31,761 nucleotides of DNA, from assembly GCA_958403905.1 (NCBI GenBank), contig CATXZD010000020.1, forward strand, positions 1 to 31,761. Direction: 5' to 3'. Below are positions 1 through 8,456 of the stretch, piece by piece. The translations under genes were made by a program, and so were the position numbers. Position 1 is the first letter of the stretch, and every line of letters begins with the position of its first letter. The DNA is from an uncultured Ruminococcus sp. GTDB taxonomy: Bacteria > Bacillota > Clostridia > Oscillospirales > Acutalibacteraceae. The notes under the pieces are model-generated. The model was not told where the DNA came from. It saw only the letters and a list, made by a program, of their open reading frames with translations, and made no database searches.

Positions 1-7
1 TGGAATC

Positions 8-246
8 GGAACGGTCAAGACCGTTCCCTACATTAAAATTGATTTAATTATCATTCCTGATTTGACAACTTTTAGCATTAACATTGTAGTAGGGGATGGC
101 ATCCTTGACCTCCCTAAACGTTGCCTATATATCAATCTATAATTCGGGCAACCGTTTTTACCTAAAAAACCGATTTTTTCGCTCGATTTGCGTGTCGAGG
201 CACTCGACCGACCATTAACTCCACACTATGCTAAATTATCGTTTAT
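8..246. repeat. Dispersed palindromic repeat, copy 1
   Basis: The 300-odd bases at the left edge hold no gene. A perfect 9-bp palindrome (arms 8-16 and 19-27, GGAACGGTC/GACCGTTCC) is followed by CTAC, then a GTAGGGGATGG motif near 88. A 93-bp block (113-205) matches 13106-13198 at about 86 of 93 positions by eye, and a terminal motif CTAAATTATCGTTTA lies at 231-245. The second copy has the same order of parts, but copy 1 carries about 25 extra bases just before the terminal motif. It looks non-coding. The left boundary may lie outside the window. Confidence 0.7.
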
Positions 247-295
247 CTTAATAAAAAACCGCCAACTCAATCTAAACAAATACCAAACAAAAATC

Positions 296-331
296 AGGTC
301 GGAACATTACTTTTTAATAACGCTCCGACCT
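296..331 (-). terminator. Terminator after the small lipoprotein gene
   Basis: An 8-bp stem (AGGTCGGA/TCCGACCT) closes a loop of about 20 nt. On the minus strand it is followed by GATTTTTGTT. It begins 12 bases past the stop codon of the minus-strand lipoprotein gene. Confidence 0.8.
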
Positions 332-342
332 TAAATTCCAAA

Positions 343-918
343 TTAAATAAAAGATTTAAAATTCTTTATTACTTCTTCACGGTGCTTATAGTTATCCGAC
401 TCTTTGTCGGGGTTTGCGTTGTCAATGCTGTCATCCGTGTAAACCATAATATACCTGCCGTTATTTGAAAGGTACGCCTTTACCGACGGCAAATCAAGAA
501 TTGTAAACTCTCCGTCGGTCTTTACGGAATCAACAACGACCTTTGCAGTATCGTTAAGATTATTTACATTGTATTCATAAAGCTCAATTGTAATTGCCTT
601 TCCGCCGTAGCTTGCGGCATACTTTTTGCCTTCCTTGGCACCGATAAGAGATGCGTCCATTACGGTTACAGTGCTTTCGTCAATTTTTCCGTCCTTAGTG
701 GTAATATAACCTTTCTTAGCAAAATAATTGCTCAAACCATTGAGGTTATCTTCAAAATTTTTAGCATCAACCTCATCTGCCGTAGCAGCACTGCCCGTAG
801 CTTCGGTAGCCTGAGTAGTTGTTTTATTCTCTTTTGAAAGTGCGTCCTTATATCCGCAGCCTACTGAAACAGCTGCAATAAGTCCTACGCATAAAATTGC
901 GGCAATAAATCTTTTCAT
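343..918 (-). CDS. Small secreted lipoprotein of unknown function
   Basis: A protein of 191 residues. I chose the start at 918 rather than 948 because AAAGGA lies 8 bases upstream and the translation then opens with a typical signal peptide (MKRFIAAILC...). A possible lipobox (SVGC, Cys about 21) suggests membrane anchoring outside the cell. A Thr/Ala/Glu-rich linker of about 25 residues follows, then a compact domain of about 140 residues with alternating strands and a helix-rich end. I do not recognise a family. It is transcribed alone: its own promoter lies at 960-988 and terminator hairpins bound both sides. The neighbour upstream is a cell-wall 3D-domain protein, but separate promoters argue against an operon. 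The call as a lipoprotein is fairly sure; its function is not known. Confidence 0.75.
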   Translation of the reverse strand: MKRFIAAILCVGLIAAVSVGCGYKDALSKENKTTTQATEATGSAATADEVDAKNFEDNLNGLSNYFAKKGYITTKDGKIDESTVTVMDASLIGAKEGKKYAASYGGKAITIELYEYNVNNLNDTAKVVVDSVKTDGEFTILDLPSVKAYLSNNGRYIMVYTDDSIDNANPDKESDNYKHREEVIKNFKSFI

Positions 919-959
919 AAAAATAATCCTTTCAAAGGTGATTTTCAAAGTTATATTTT

Positions 960-988
960 ATTATAACGCATTGCAACGCATAAATCAA
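960..988 (-). promoter_or_regulatory. Sigma-A promoter of the lipoprotein gene
   Basis: On the minus strand TTGATT (983-988), a 17-base spacer and TATAAT (960-965) sit about 40 bases before the start codon. Confidence 0.7.
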
Positions 989-1035
989 CATTTATATTTA
1001 AAAAAGAACCGGAAGATTTATCAACAAAAAGATAA

Positions 1036-1059
1036 AGCGAACAGTCGAAGCTGTCCGCT
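1036..1059 (-). terminator. Terminator after the 3D-domain gene
   Basis: On the minus-strand RNA a 9-bp stem (AGCGGACAG with CUGUUCGCU, one G-U pair) is followed by TTATCTTTTTGTT. It lies 38 bases past the stop codon at 1098. Confidence 0.85.
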
Positions 1060-1097
1060 AATATCATTTACAATGGAATTTTTATTAAAGTGTTTCC

Positions 1098-2267
1098 TTA
1101 TGCAATAACGTAAACGTTAACGTCACGTCTGCCGAAGTTTACGCATTCGTCATAGGTGTTGTAGAAGCAGTCTACAATAGCCGAGCCGTCCATAAGCGCT
1201 CCGCCTGTATCAACAGCAGTTGCGTAGCCGTAAACAAAGCTGCCGTCTGTTGAAACAATGTAGAGCTTTGAACCGTATGGAATTATGTTGGGATTAACTG
1301 CAACACCGCCGTGGTAAGCCGGCACGCCTGTTGCTGTTCCTGCACCTGCGGGAGCAGTGTAAGCAGTACCCGAGCCGGTAAGCATCTGGCTGTAAGCAAC
1401 CGTTACGCCGTTTGAATCGGTAAAGGTTCCCGCTCCGCCGCTTGTTGCCGCACCCTTTGTTCCGACAAGAACAACCTTGTCAACCGGTTCTTTTATTCTT
1501 TTTTCAGCAACAACTTTATCCGAGCTCTTTTTACCGTCTATGTATTTTACTTCACGGGTAACGATTTTTTCACCGTCTTTGCCCTTTGTCTTAACCTTTG
1601 TTTCGCCAAGCTCAACTTTGTCAGAATTTTTCTTGACTGTGTCATAAGCAATTTTTTCTTTCGTAGACTCAGTTTTATAAGTAACACGCTTGATTGTTAC
1701 GGCATTGATGTTTTCAACGTCATCGCTGTGTGAGGTACTTAGAATATCATCATCGTCAACCTCATAGCCTGCATAGTTAAGAGCGTCGTACACATTCACC
1801 AGCGCAAGCTTAACGTCCTTTGTCTTGCCGTCGGCTGTTACGCTGACCGTTTTTGTCTTATAAATATTGATTTCCGTATCACCTGTAATTTTACTGTCAG
1901 GCGCAGGAACGGAAATTTCATCTTCAGCAAGGGTTATCTCTGCTTTTTTCAGAGCGTCTGTAACCGTTCCCTTGGCAAGGTGAACGACCTGAGTGTCACC
2001 GCCGTTATTGATTGTAATTTTATTTGCGTCGATAATTGTTACGTCAAGATTAAAATCGTTGTTTTTTGTAACTACAAGGTCGCCGTTTGAAAGCTCATAC
2101 TCAACCTTGCTTTTGAATCCGTTGTTATTTTCCGAGTTTTCGGCACTGTTATCATACGACTGAATCGCAGCCGCAACGGTAATAACCGAACCGAGGACAA
2201 CCGTTGCTGCAAGTATCAGCGCTGCGGCTGATTTTGCAATGCGAAGTATATCCGCTGTAAATCTCAT
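1098..2267 (-). CDS. Secreted 3D-domain cell-wall protein with DUF348 and G5-like domains (YabE/RpfB type)
   Basis: A protein of 389 residues from the start at 2267, where AAGGAG lies about 8 bases upstream; the longer reading to 2336 has no such site. Residues 10-35 form a membrane anchor or signal segment. Residues about 75-195 look like two ubiquitin-like DUF348 repeats, and about 200-270 a G5-like domain (YKTESTKEKIAYDT through KRIKEPVDKVVLVGTKG). The C-terminal 3D domain (about 295-389) keeps three aspartates (D353, D360, D366) in AVDTGG, MDGSAIVD. Proteins of this layout are cell-wall hydrolases, probably lytic transglycosylases, used in wall remodelling or resuscitation. It is a single gene with a perfect consensus promoter at 2439-2467 and a long leader. 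Family assignment is firm; exact bond specificity is not shown. Confidence 0.9.
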   Translation of the reverse strand: MRFTADILRIAKSAAALILAATVVLGSVITVAAAIQSYDNSAENSENNNGFKSKVEYELSNGDLVVTKNNDFNLDVTIIDANKITINNGGDTQVVHLAKGTVTDALKKAEITLAEDEISVPAPDSKITGDTEINIYKTKTVSVTADGKTKDVKLALVNVYDALNYAGYEVDDDDILSTSHSDDVENINAVTIKRVTYKTESTKEKIAYDTVKKNSDKVELGETKVKTKGKDGEKIVTREVKYIDGKKSSDKVVAEKRIKEPVDKVVLVGTKGAATSGGAGTFTDSNGVTVAYSQMLTGSGTAYTAPAGAGTATGVPAYHGGVAVNPNIIPYGSKLYIVSTDGSFVYGYATAVDTGGALMDGSAIVDCFYNTYDECVNFGRRDVNVYVIA

Positions 2268-2357
2268 TGTAATAACTCCTTTTTTGTTTTTTGTGTTTTG
2301 CAATTTTTTCTGTTCGAGCACTGCTGTGATTAACACAACTCTTTTCCCGAAATACGT

Positions 2358-2372
2358 GCAACGTTATGTTGC
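2358..2372 (-). other. Small hairpin in the leader of the 3D-domain gene
   Basis: A 5-bp stem (GCAAC/GTTGC) with a 5-base loop sits inside the roughly 165-base leader between the promoter and the start at 2267. I checked this leader for c-di-AMP (ydaO) and c-di-GMP riboswitch motifs, which can precede wall-hydrolase genes, and saw neither. Confidence 0.3.
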
Positions 2373-2438
2373 TTCAAATACCTTCACGCACAAAGCAATT
2401 TTGCAGGAAATTTGCAAGACCGCTTGGTACAGTTGGCA

Positions 2439-2467
2439 ATTATAAGCTTGCTTTTTGGATATGTCAA
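2439..2467 (-). promoter_or_regulatory. Perfect consensus sigma-A promoter of the 3D-domain gene
   Basis: On the minus strand TTGACA (2462-2467), exactly 17 bases, then TATAAT (2439-2444). Both hexamers and the spacing match consensus. Transcription would start near 2432, giving a leader of about 165 bases. Confidence 0.9.
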
Positions 2468-2807
2468 CCTGATTTAAATTCAGTTTTTTGTTGATTTTTC
2501 ACAATAATTATGGGTATTTTTCTCAATTAGCATTATTATTTTGAGCTTTTACCCTGTTTTCTCCTGCAAAAATATGTTCAATTTGCAAGAAATTGATTTG
2601 TCATCATTTTGTTATCAATTTATTACCAATTTGTAACTATTTTATGACATCCATTACAGAAATATTACAATAACCACAATCGACAATTTTATGCCTATCA
2701 GCCGCCTTTTCACACTGTTTCAGAATAAATATTAACCATATTGCTTGTTGCGCAAATTTTTTGTAAAATTGATTTTAAAGACTTTTGTAATATTTTTAAA
2801 CATAAAA
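2468..2807. other. AT-rich intergenic spacer
   Basis: About 340 bases between the 3D-gene promoter and the gtrA terminator. It is strongly AT-rich with runs of T and A. I see no convincing reading frame, hairpin or RNA gene. Confidence 0.5.
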
Positions 2808-2836
2808 TCGGACAACGGCTAAGTGCCGCTGTCCGA
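2808..2836 (-). terminator. Terminator of the gtrB-gtrA operon
   Basis: A 12-bp stem (TCGGACAGCGGC on the minus strand, one G-U pair) with a 5-base loop, followed by TTTTATGTTTAAAAAT. It lies about 45 bases past the gtrA stop. Confidence 0.85.
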
Positions 2837-2881
2837 CTTAAAATACAATATATTTACATTTAATTTACATATAATATAGTA

Positions 2882-3325
2882 TTACTTTTTCTCCTTAAAA
2901 GCGAAGAATCTCTGACCTATATAATTGAACGCAACAAACAAGCATGAACCAACGAGCATTGAAGCGTTGCCTGCGAATTTGTCAACAGTCCAACCGAACA
3001 TCGTCAGCGAATTTGCAACGCAAATCCATTTTGTAAGCGGAATTGCTATGCCATAAGCGAGTCCGTAGCAAACGGCAATGTTAAGTGCAAATTTCGCAAT
3101 CGGTTTCCAGCCCTTCTCCTTGTTTTTGAAGGTGAAATATTTGTTGAGGAAGTAACTTAGAATACTGCCCAGAATGTAACCCACAATTGACGAAATCCAT
3201 TCGTCCCATCCGCAGAGGTTAAAGAACAGAAACTGAAGTCCCATTCCCACGATTGTGTTGAGGATTCCGACCATTATAAACTTCCAGAATTTAATGTCGA
3301 AAAACTGCTTGATAAAATTTTTCAT
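2882..3325 (-). CDS. GtrA-family small membrane protein
   Basis: A protein of 147 residues, a usual length for the family. Four hydrophobic segments can be seen (about 14-34, 38-60, 80-102 and 118-140), with FxxVGxxNTxVxxGLxFLxF near the start and basic loops between them. GtrA proteins are thought to help move an undecaprenyl-phosphate-linked sugar across the membrane for wall or surface-polymer glycosylation. AAAGGAT lies 9 bases before the start. It begins 2 bases after the stop of the upstream glycosyltransferase, so the two are one transcription unit and presumably one pathway: the transferase makes the lipid-linked sugar and GtrA flips it. The usual third partner, a large membrane glycosyltransferase that uses the sugar, is not next to them. 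Confidence 0.88.
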   Translation of the reverse strand: MKNFIKQFFDIKFWKFIMVGILNTIVGMGLQFLFFNLCGWDEWISSIVGYILGSILSYFLNKYFTFKNKEKGWKPIAKFALNIAVCYGLAYGIAIPLTKWICVANSLTMFGWTVDKFAGNASMLVGSCLFVAFNYIGQRFFAFKEKK

Positions 3326-3327
3326 TA

Positions 3328-4287
3328 TTAACTATCCTTTTCTTCGTTGTTATCTTCCTCAAAATTTGAGTACTTTGTTATGTAAATCGGTCTATCCTTT
3401 GACTCCATATAAATTCTGCCGATGTACTCACCTAAGATACCGATTGACATTTCAGTAATACCGCCCAGAAACAGTACAGCGCACAGCGTTGTAACATAAC
3501 CGGGAGTGGTTATTCCTAAGAACAATGTCTGAATAAGCGTTATTATAATATAGATAAGCGATATTATAAAGATAAAGCCGCCCATAACAGCCGTAAATCG
3601 CAGAGGTGCAACTGAAAAGCAGGTAATTCCGTCAAGCGCATATTTAAACAGGCTCGAAAACTTCCACGTTGTAGTTCCGAGCTGACGGTCAACCGTTTTG
3701 AACGAAATCCATTTTGTATTAAACCCTACCCAGGAAAAAATTCCCTTTGAAAAGCGCTGAACCTCGCCGAGTTCAAGGATTGAATCAACCATTTGCCTTG
3801 TCATCATACGGTAGTCCATTGCGCCGTAAGGGTTTTTAACGTCAGTAAGCTTGTTGGAAATCTTAAAAAACATCTTAGAGAAAATACCTCTGAATTTGCT
3901 TTCGCCCTCACGTTCGTCGCGCTTTGTTGCGCAGCAATCGTAGCCTTCTTTTTCAAGAGCCTCAATCATCTGCGGAAAAATTTGCGGCGGGTGCTGTAAG
4001 TCTGCGTCCATTACAACAACATAGTCTGCCGTTGAATGTTGAAGCCCTGCATACATTGCAGCCTCCTTGCCAAAATTTCGCGAGAAACAAATGTACTTGA
4101 TATTAGAAAATTGCTTTGCAAGCCTTTTCATTACAAGATACGTCTTGTCACGACTGCCGTCGTTTACAAGAATGTATCTGAAACTATAATCGGGAAGCGA
4201 GTCGATTACCTTGTTGGTTTCAAGCACAAAATGCTCAAGTCCTGCTTCCTCATTATAGCAGGGAACGACCAAATCTATCGTTTTCAT
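3328..4287 (-). CDS. GtrB/DPM1-like family 2 glycosyltransferase (polyprenyl-phosphate sugar synthase)
   Basis: A protein of 319 residues with the start at 4287, preceded by AAGGGTG at 6-7 bases; the reading to 4305 lacks a good site. The N-terminal 220 residues are a GT-A fold: VVPCYNEE near 7-14, VNDGSRDKT near 41-49, and the metal-binding DAD at 94-96 followed by LQHPP. Two membrane segments follow at about 225-290, the layout of Bacillus CsbB/YkcC and phage GtrB. Such enzymes move a sugar from UDP- or GDP-sugar to undecaprenyl phosphate on the inner face of the membrane. It is followed directly by gtrA. The sugar transferred cannot be read from the sequence. A promoter lies at 4312-4340. 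Confidence 0.9.
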   Translation of the reverse strand: MKTIDLVVPCYNEEAGLEHFVLETNKVIDSLPDYSFRYILVNDGSRDKTYLVMKRLAKQFSNIKYICFSRNFGKEAAMYAGLQHSTADYVVVMDADLQHPPQIFPQMIEALEKEGYDCCATKRDEREGESKFRGIFSKMFFKISNKLTDVKNPYGAMDYRMMTRQMVDSILELGEVQRFSKGIFSWVGFNTKWISFKTVDRQLGTTTWKFSSLFKYALDGITCFSVAPLRFTAVMGGFIFIISLIYIIITLIQTLFLGITTPGYVTTLCAVLFLGGITEMSIGILGEYIGRIYMESKDRPIYITKYSNFEEDNNEEKDS

Positions 4288-4311
4288 ATATATCACCCTT
4301 TTCACAACTTA

Positions 4312-4340
4312 ATTATAACAAACACTGATAAAAAAGTCTA
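4312..4340 (-). promoter_or_regulatory. Promoter of the gtrB-gtrA operon
   Basis: On the minus strand TAGACT (4335-4340), a 17-base spacer and TATAAT (4312-4317), about 25 bases before the start codon. The -35 matches consensus at 4 of 6 bases. Confidence 0.6.
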
Positions 4341-4441
4341 CATAATTTTTATAGTTTGAAGTGTGTTCGGACGAGCATCTAGATCGTAGCGAGCAAAACT
4401 TCACTCTCAACATCCCAAACTCCACACTAATACTGACATCC

Positions 4442-4500
4442 GATTAAAAATAGACAATCTTAATGCTCCGGTTCTCGTTAATCTTAGTCTGCTTTTAATC
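4442..4500. repeat. Imperfect inverted repeat between gtrB and the ABC operon
   Basis: Arms GATTAAAAATAGAC (4442-4455) and GTCTGCTTTTAATC (4487-4500) are complementary at 12 of 14 positions. The gap between the gtrB promoter and the ABC operon terminator holds no gene. AACTCCACACTA at 4418-4429 is also found in repeat copy 1 (217-228), so this gap may contain decayed repeat sequence. Confidence 0.4.
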
Positions 4501-4521
4501 AAATACCGGTATTAAACAAAC

Positions 4522-4554
4522 GGTCGGGCATCGCCTTACAGCGATGCACCGACC
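4522..4554 (-). terminator. Terminator of the ABC operon
   Basis: Stem of GGTCGG plus GCATCGC with one bulged base and a 6-base loop. On the minus strand it is followed by GTTTGTTTAAT. It lies about 30 bases after the last gene of the operon. Confidence 0.8.
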
Positions 4555-4582
4555 TGTCATTTTACGGATATTTAATTAATCG

Positions 4583-6127
4583 TCAAAATACCGAGTCAAT
4601 TTGTTTGTTTGCCGCAACATCAACAACCTGATTTACAGCCTTGTTAATATTTGACTTGTGAACATGGCCTACAGAAGTACCGTTTACCGATGCAACATAA
4701 CGGTTTGCGCCTGTTTCATAAAAGCTTACCGTATCACTGCTCTTGTCGGAAGAGTATGTGTAAGTAATTGTCAGAACAGGAGTACCGCTTGCACTCTCGG
4801 AATCCAAATCTGCAAGCTCTGTGTAGGATATGTTCTGGAACAGCGTTGAGAAATAGGAAAGCTCAATTTCCTTGTCATCACACTTAACGCTTGTCTGGGT
4901 AGTAGTTGTTTCACTGCCCTCATTGTCGGTTGAAGTAACATCTTTTGAGCTCAATGCAAAGTCATATGTCTTTTTCCCGTTGTTTATGCTTACCTGAGAA
5001 AGAGATGTCATCTTAGGACTCAGCACATAATCGCTGACAAGCTTGTCGTAGCTTGTTGTAACCCACGGCAGATTTGCAGAAGCCATAACGTAAACAACTT
5101 TTCCGCCTTTTTCCATTACACATACCTTGCCGTCGCCGTCAGGCTTTGAACTGATAACATCAACCGTAGTATCCGGATAAACAGCCTTTACCTCTGCATA
5201 GGGATTTGACAGTCCAAGCTCAGAAAGCTGAGCGGAGGACGGGTTTACCATTTTAACGCTTTCTGCGTAAAGACCTCTGATTGCGCCCTCAACAAGACTG
5301 CTTTCGCTCTCGCTTGCATAGCCCTCGTTAGGCTTTGTAATTTTGTATGAAGCTGAATTTTTGCCGTCATTGTTTGGAACAAGTACAATCTCATTGCCAA
5401 TGTTTGAACCTGAAAGTGCAATTGAAGATGCAATGTTGTTGTCGGAAACAGTTGCTGAATCATTTATTGTAAGGCTCATAAGATCGGTAAGACCGTAATC
5501 AAATGCGCTTACAGCATCGGTTTCAACAAGATAAATTTCGTCGCCGTCACCAAATTTAACGTAAGTACCTGCGCTCTGCGGAGCGTCATCGCCTACGTAA
5601 ATTACAGCTTTTGTCTTATCGTCATAGGTTATTGTTACTTTAGACCTCGGCTTGTCAAATCCGTATTCGGAAGCCTTGTCCTTGTCAAGAGTTACAACCT
5701 TCGAAAAGTCAAGATGTGAAGCAGAAGATGCAATCGTGTCGGCAACACCCTGCTGTAATTCATAATCCTCATAACCCTTGATTGTGTAAACAGTAGTATC
5801 AGTTTGGCCCTTGTCATTTTTCGGAGTAGTTGACGTAATGTCAAGCGTACCCTTGGCATTTTCAATGTGAATCGTTGAAATTTTATTTGTGTCATACTCA
5901 ACAAGCGTGCCGTAACTGTTGTTTTCAATGTTACCGTTTTTGTCGGTGATGATTGTAGCCTGATGAACACCGTTTGCATCAGTTGAAACACTCATCTTAA
6001 CGCCTTCATCATAGGTAGCCGAGCCATCGCCGTCGCCCTTTGGCAGAAAAATCAGCAAAAGCATTAAACCAATCAGCAGTACAGCCGCAATTGCCGCAAC
6101 TATGAAAATTTTTGTATTCTTTTTCAT
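4583..6127 (-). CDS. DUF4340 domain protein, last gene of a Gld-type ABC operon
   Basis: A protein of 514 residues starting at 6127 (AGGAGG 8 bases upstream). Its ATG overlaps the TAA of the previous gene as TAATG, which points to coupled translation. One N-terminal membrane segment (about 8-28) is followed by a long extracellular part rich in beta-strand, with repeats of the kind YGFDKPRSKVTITYDD and LGLSNPYAEVKAVYPD (twice Gly-Leu/Phe plus Pro), typical of DUF4340. Family members are regularly found beside GldG-like proteins and an ABC-2 exporter, as here. The domain is believed to be an outer part of that complex; the substrate is unknown. Ser, Thr and Asp are common in the ectodomain. Confidence 0.85.
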   Translation of the reverse strand: MKKNTKIFIVAAIAAVLLIGLMLLLIFLPKGDGDGSATYDEGVKMSVSTDANGVHQATIITDKNGNIENNSYGTLVEYDTNKISTIHIENAKGTLDITSTTPKNDKGQTDTTVYTIKGYEDYELQQGVADTIASSASHLDFSKVVTLDKDKASEYGFDKPRSKVTITYDDKTKAVIYVGDDAPQSAGTYVKFGDGDEIYLVETDAVSAFDYGLTDLMSLTINDSATVSDNNIASSIALSGSNIGNEIVLVPNNDGKNSASYKITKPNEGYASESESSLVEGAIRGLYAESVKMVNPSSAQLSELGLSNPYAEVKAVYPDTTVDVISSKPDGDGKVCVMEKGGKVVYVMASANLPWVTTSYDKLVSDYVLSPKMTSLSQVSINNGKKTYDFALSSKDVTSTDNEGSETTTTQTSVKCDDKEIELSYFSTLFQNISYTELADLDSESASGTPVLTITYTYSSDKSSDTVSFYETGANRYVASVNGTSVGHVHKSNINKAVNQVVDVAANKQIDSVF

Positions 6128-7737
6128 TACCTGTTCCTCCTGCGAAGCCACACGATAAGTCCCGTTACAAGAATTGCTGCCGGAAGAATAAATACAAAGA
6201 TTGCGAGCATAATCGAACGTGTTGTAACATCCGTTACGCCAAGCTCTGCGCTTTCAAACGATTTTGATTCAATCGTTATTCCTGTATCGTCCTTATCTGC
6301 AATTGTATTTACAACATTCATAAAATATGCGGAGTTATTATAGCTGTTGTAGCTCATAACAGTTTCGCTGAACATTGTGTAAGAGCCGAACACTACAACT
6401 CTTGAAGACTTTTCATCGTTGTTTGTTTTTACACCTTCAGCCGCAATATTGAGAGGTTCTCCCGTAATTGCGTCCTGATAATCCCAGTTTTCGTCAAAAT
6501 CATACGGCTGAACACCCGCTTTGTCAGAAGTTGTAAGCAGTGAGTGAGCCATTTCGCTGTCTTTGATAATAATATCGTGGGTTTCGCTGACAACTACGGG
6601 GATTTTTGAATTTTTAAGATTATCTTTGTAGTAATCACTGTAATCTGTAATAAACGCAAACGGAGTTGAGCCGCTGATAAGGTAATCAGTGTTTGTCTCA
6701 AAAACGTATCCGTCGTTTACCTGCATACCCCACTCGTCAAGCAATGCGTCAATATTCGGAGTGTCGACCTTGTCGATACATGGAACATAAATAAGAGTTC
6801 TTCCGTACTTGCCGTCGTTGTTAAGCCACTCGGAAATTTTTTCAGCAGCATTCTCGTCAAGGTCAACAGACGGAGAATAAATCATTATAAATTCCGCGTC
6901 TTTGTCAATATCCTGAGTTAAAAGCGAAATTTCATTTACTTTGTAAGCGTTGTTTTCAAGCAATGTCTTAACTGCCGAATAATCCTGCTCATTATTGCCT
7001 TTGATCATATCAACAACAACCTTGTCGTCAGTTGTTACGTTCAGAATAGCAGTAATAACAGCCTGTTCAATAGTTGTGCCGGTAAACTGGTACTGACCAT
7101 AAGCACTGTAGGTTGTTTCATCATATTCAAAGCAATCTTCTACATTTAAAGCCCTGTACTGATTGCCGCACTCAACAAGCATAAAGTAGTTGAATGAGCT
7201 TTCACCGTTCCAATTAATGTCGGGATAATTTGACGTAAAGGTCGGGTTTGCAGTAAGGTCAATGTACTTTATATCAATTTTGCCGTTTGAATTGCTCTTG
7301 ATTTTTTCAAGCAGATTTTTAGCCTGAATAAAATATGTACCCTGATTTTCCATATCATCTTCGGACTTAAGAATGTAAAGATTTACGTCCTTGTTAAGGT
7401 GAGAAACATAGTCGATTGTATCATCCTGCAAAGCAAACGACTGATTAGCCGTAAAATCAAGCTTCAAATCGGGAAAACGATCAACAATCAATCCGCAGAT
7501 AATGTTAATCACAATTACAATTGCCACTACCACAGCGACAATTAAAACAGCAAACGAACCGTGACGAGCCTTTCTTGATTTAAGAAAAGCCTTAAAGCTT
7601 CCCTTTTCCTTTTTCAGCTTATTCTTTTTATCGTTTTTGTTGTCTGCACCCTTTTGCAGTGCAGTTTTTTCTTTTGTATTCTCCACTACTGTATCGGGAG
7701 TTTCATTAGGCGTAAGAACCTTGTTTTCTTCGTTCAT
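6127..7737 (-). CDS. GldG-like ABC transporter auxiliary membrane protein
   Basis: A protein of 536 residues with GGGAGGTT 8 bases before the start. A charged, Lys-rich cytoplasmic tail of about 58 residues precedes a membrane helix (about 60-85). A large outer domain of the ABC_transp_aux (GldG) type follows, with ALQDDTIDYVSHLNKDVNLYIL and MIKGNNEQDYSAVKTLLENN as family-like stretches. A second membrane helix lies near the end (about 508-530) before RRRNR. In gliding Bacteroidetes GldA, GldF and GldG form an ABC complex, and Firmicutes carry related operons of unknown substrate. It lies 14 bases after the permease gene and overlaps the DUF4340 gene by one base. Naming it gldG would overstate the evidence, because the gliding machinery is not expected here. 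Confidence 0.85.
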   Translation of the reverse strand: MNEENKVLTPNETPDTVVENTKEKTALQKGADNKNDKKNKLKKEKGSFKAFLKSRKARHGSFAVLIVAVVVAIVIVINIICGLIVDRFPDLKLDFTANQSFALQDDTIDYVSHLNKDVNLYILKSEDDMENQGTYFIQAKNLLEKIKSNSNGKIDIKYIDLTANPTFTSNYPDINWNGESSFNYFMLVECGNQYRALNVEDCFEYDETTYSAYGQYQFTGTTIEQAVITAILNVTTDDKVVVDMIKGNNEQDYSAVKTLLENNAYKVNEISLLTQDIDKDAEFIMIYSPSVDLDENAAEKISEWLNNDGKYGRTLIYVPCIDKVDTPNIDALLDEWGMQVNDGYVFETNTDYLISGSTPFAFITDYSDYYKDNLKNSKIPVVVSETHDIIIKDSEMAHSLLTTSDKAGVQPYDFDENWDYQDAITGEPLNIAAEGVKTNNDEKSSRVVVFGSYTMFSETVMSYNSYNNSAYFMNVVNTIADKDDTGITIESKSFESAELGVTDVTTRSIMLAIFVFILPAAILVTGLIVWLRRRNR

Positions 7738-7751
7738 TCAGATAACCTCCC

Positions 7752-8456
7752 TTAGCTCCAGCGTCTTTTTTCCAGAACACGAACGGTAAAGAAAAGGAAA
7801 AGTCCCGTAAGCGTCAGGAAAAATACAATGTCTACTATGCTTAGTATTCCGTATGTAAAGTTAGTGTAATAATTAAGCGGATTGATTTTTTCAAGAACCG
7901 TTGTAATCCAGTCAACAGAAATTATATCGCCTATATTACCAAGGAACGAAATAAGAAGTCCGAGGGCCATACCTGCAACAGCGGCGATAATCATACTCTC
8001 AGTCAGTGCAGAAATAAACACGTTTACTGAAATAAGCGCAGCACCGAGAAGAATAATTCCGATAAATGTGCAGAGAATTACAGACCAGTCGGGTGTTGCA
8101 TAGAATGAAATAACAACAGCATACACAAGAAAAATGCAGCAGCAAGCAGCAAAAAGTATGAATGCACCCAAAAACTTGCCGATAACAATCTCTGTAAGGC
8201 TTGTCGGAGAGGTCAGAAGAGCTTGATCGGTTTTCTGACGTTTTTCTTCTGAAAAGGTTTTCATAGTAATAATCGGGATAATGAACATAATAATGTAGAA
8301 CATATTTCCGTACACACCTGCAAGGCTTGTTGTGTTGTAGCCAAAGCAAATGGCGGTAAAGAATATTCCCGAAAAAATAAAGTAAATAGCCATTACAACA
8401 TAGGCTGTAGCAGAGTTAAAGTAAGAGGAAAGCTCTCTTTTAAGAATAGCACCCAT
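7752..8456 (-). CDS. ABC-2 type permease (GldF-like)
   Basis: A protein of 234 residues with six hydrophobic segments (about 15-38, 48-68, 92-115, 120-145, 150-178 and 205-228), the usual topology of ABC-2 permeases. The cytoplasmic loop after the second segment carries TMKTFSEEKRQKTDQALLTSP, a stretch typical of GldF/NosY-like permeases that contacts the ATPase. Its start overlaps the ATPase stop as TGATG, with GGAGG about 9 bases upstream inside the ATPase gene, so the two proteins are made together. With one short permease and one ATPase, the transporter would work as a dimer of each. Substrate unknown. Confidence 0.88.
   Translation of the reverse strand: MGAILKRELSSYFNSATAYVVMAIYFIFSGIFFTAICFGYNTTSLAGVYGNMFYIIMFIIPIITMKTFSEEKRQKTDQALLTSPTSLTEIVIGKFLGAFILFAACCCIFLVYAVVISFYATPDWSVILCTFIGIILLGAALISVNVFISALTESMIIAAVAGMALGLLISFLGNIGDIISVDWITTVLEKINPLNYYTNFTYGILSIVDIVFFLTLTGLFLFFTVRVLEKRRWS

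Noticed and set aside
2268..2432. A c-di-AMP or c-di-GMP riboswitch before the 3D-domain gene
   Set aside because: The conserved motifs of both classes are missing from the leader.
2239..2445. Plus-strand open frame of 68 codons over the start of the 3D-domain gene
   Set aside because: It overlaps the promoter and coding start of a clear gene and has no ribosome site or family features.
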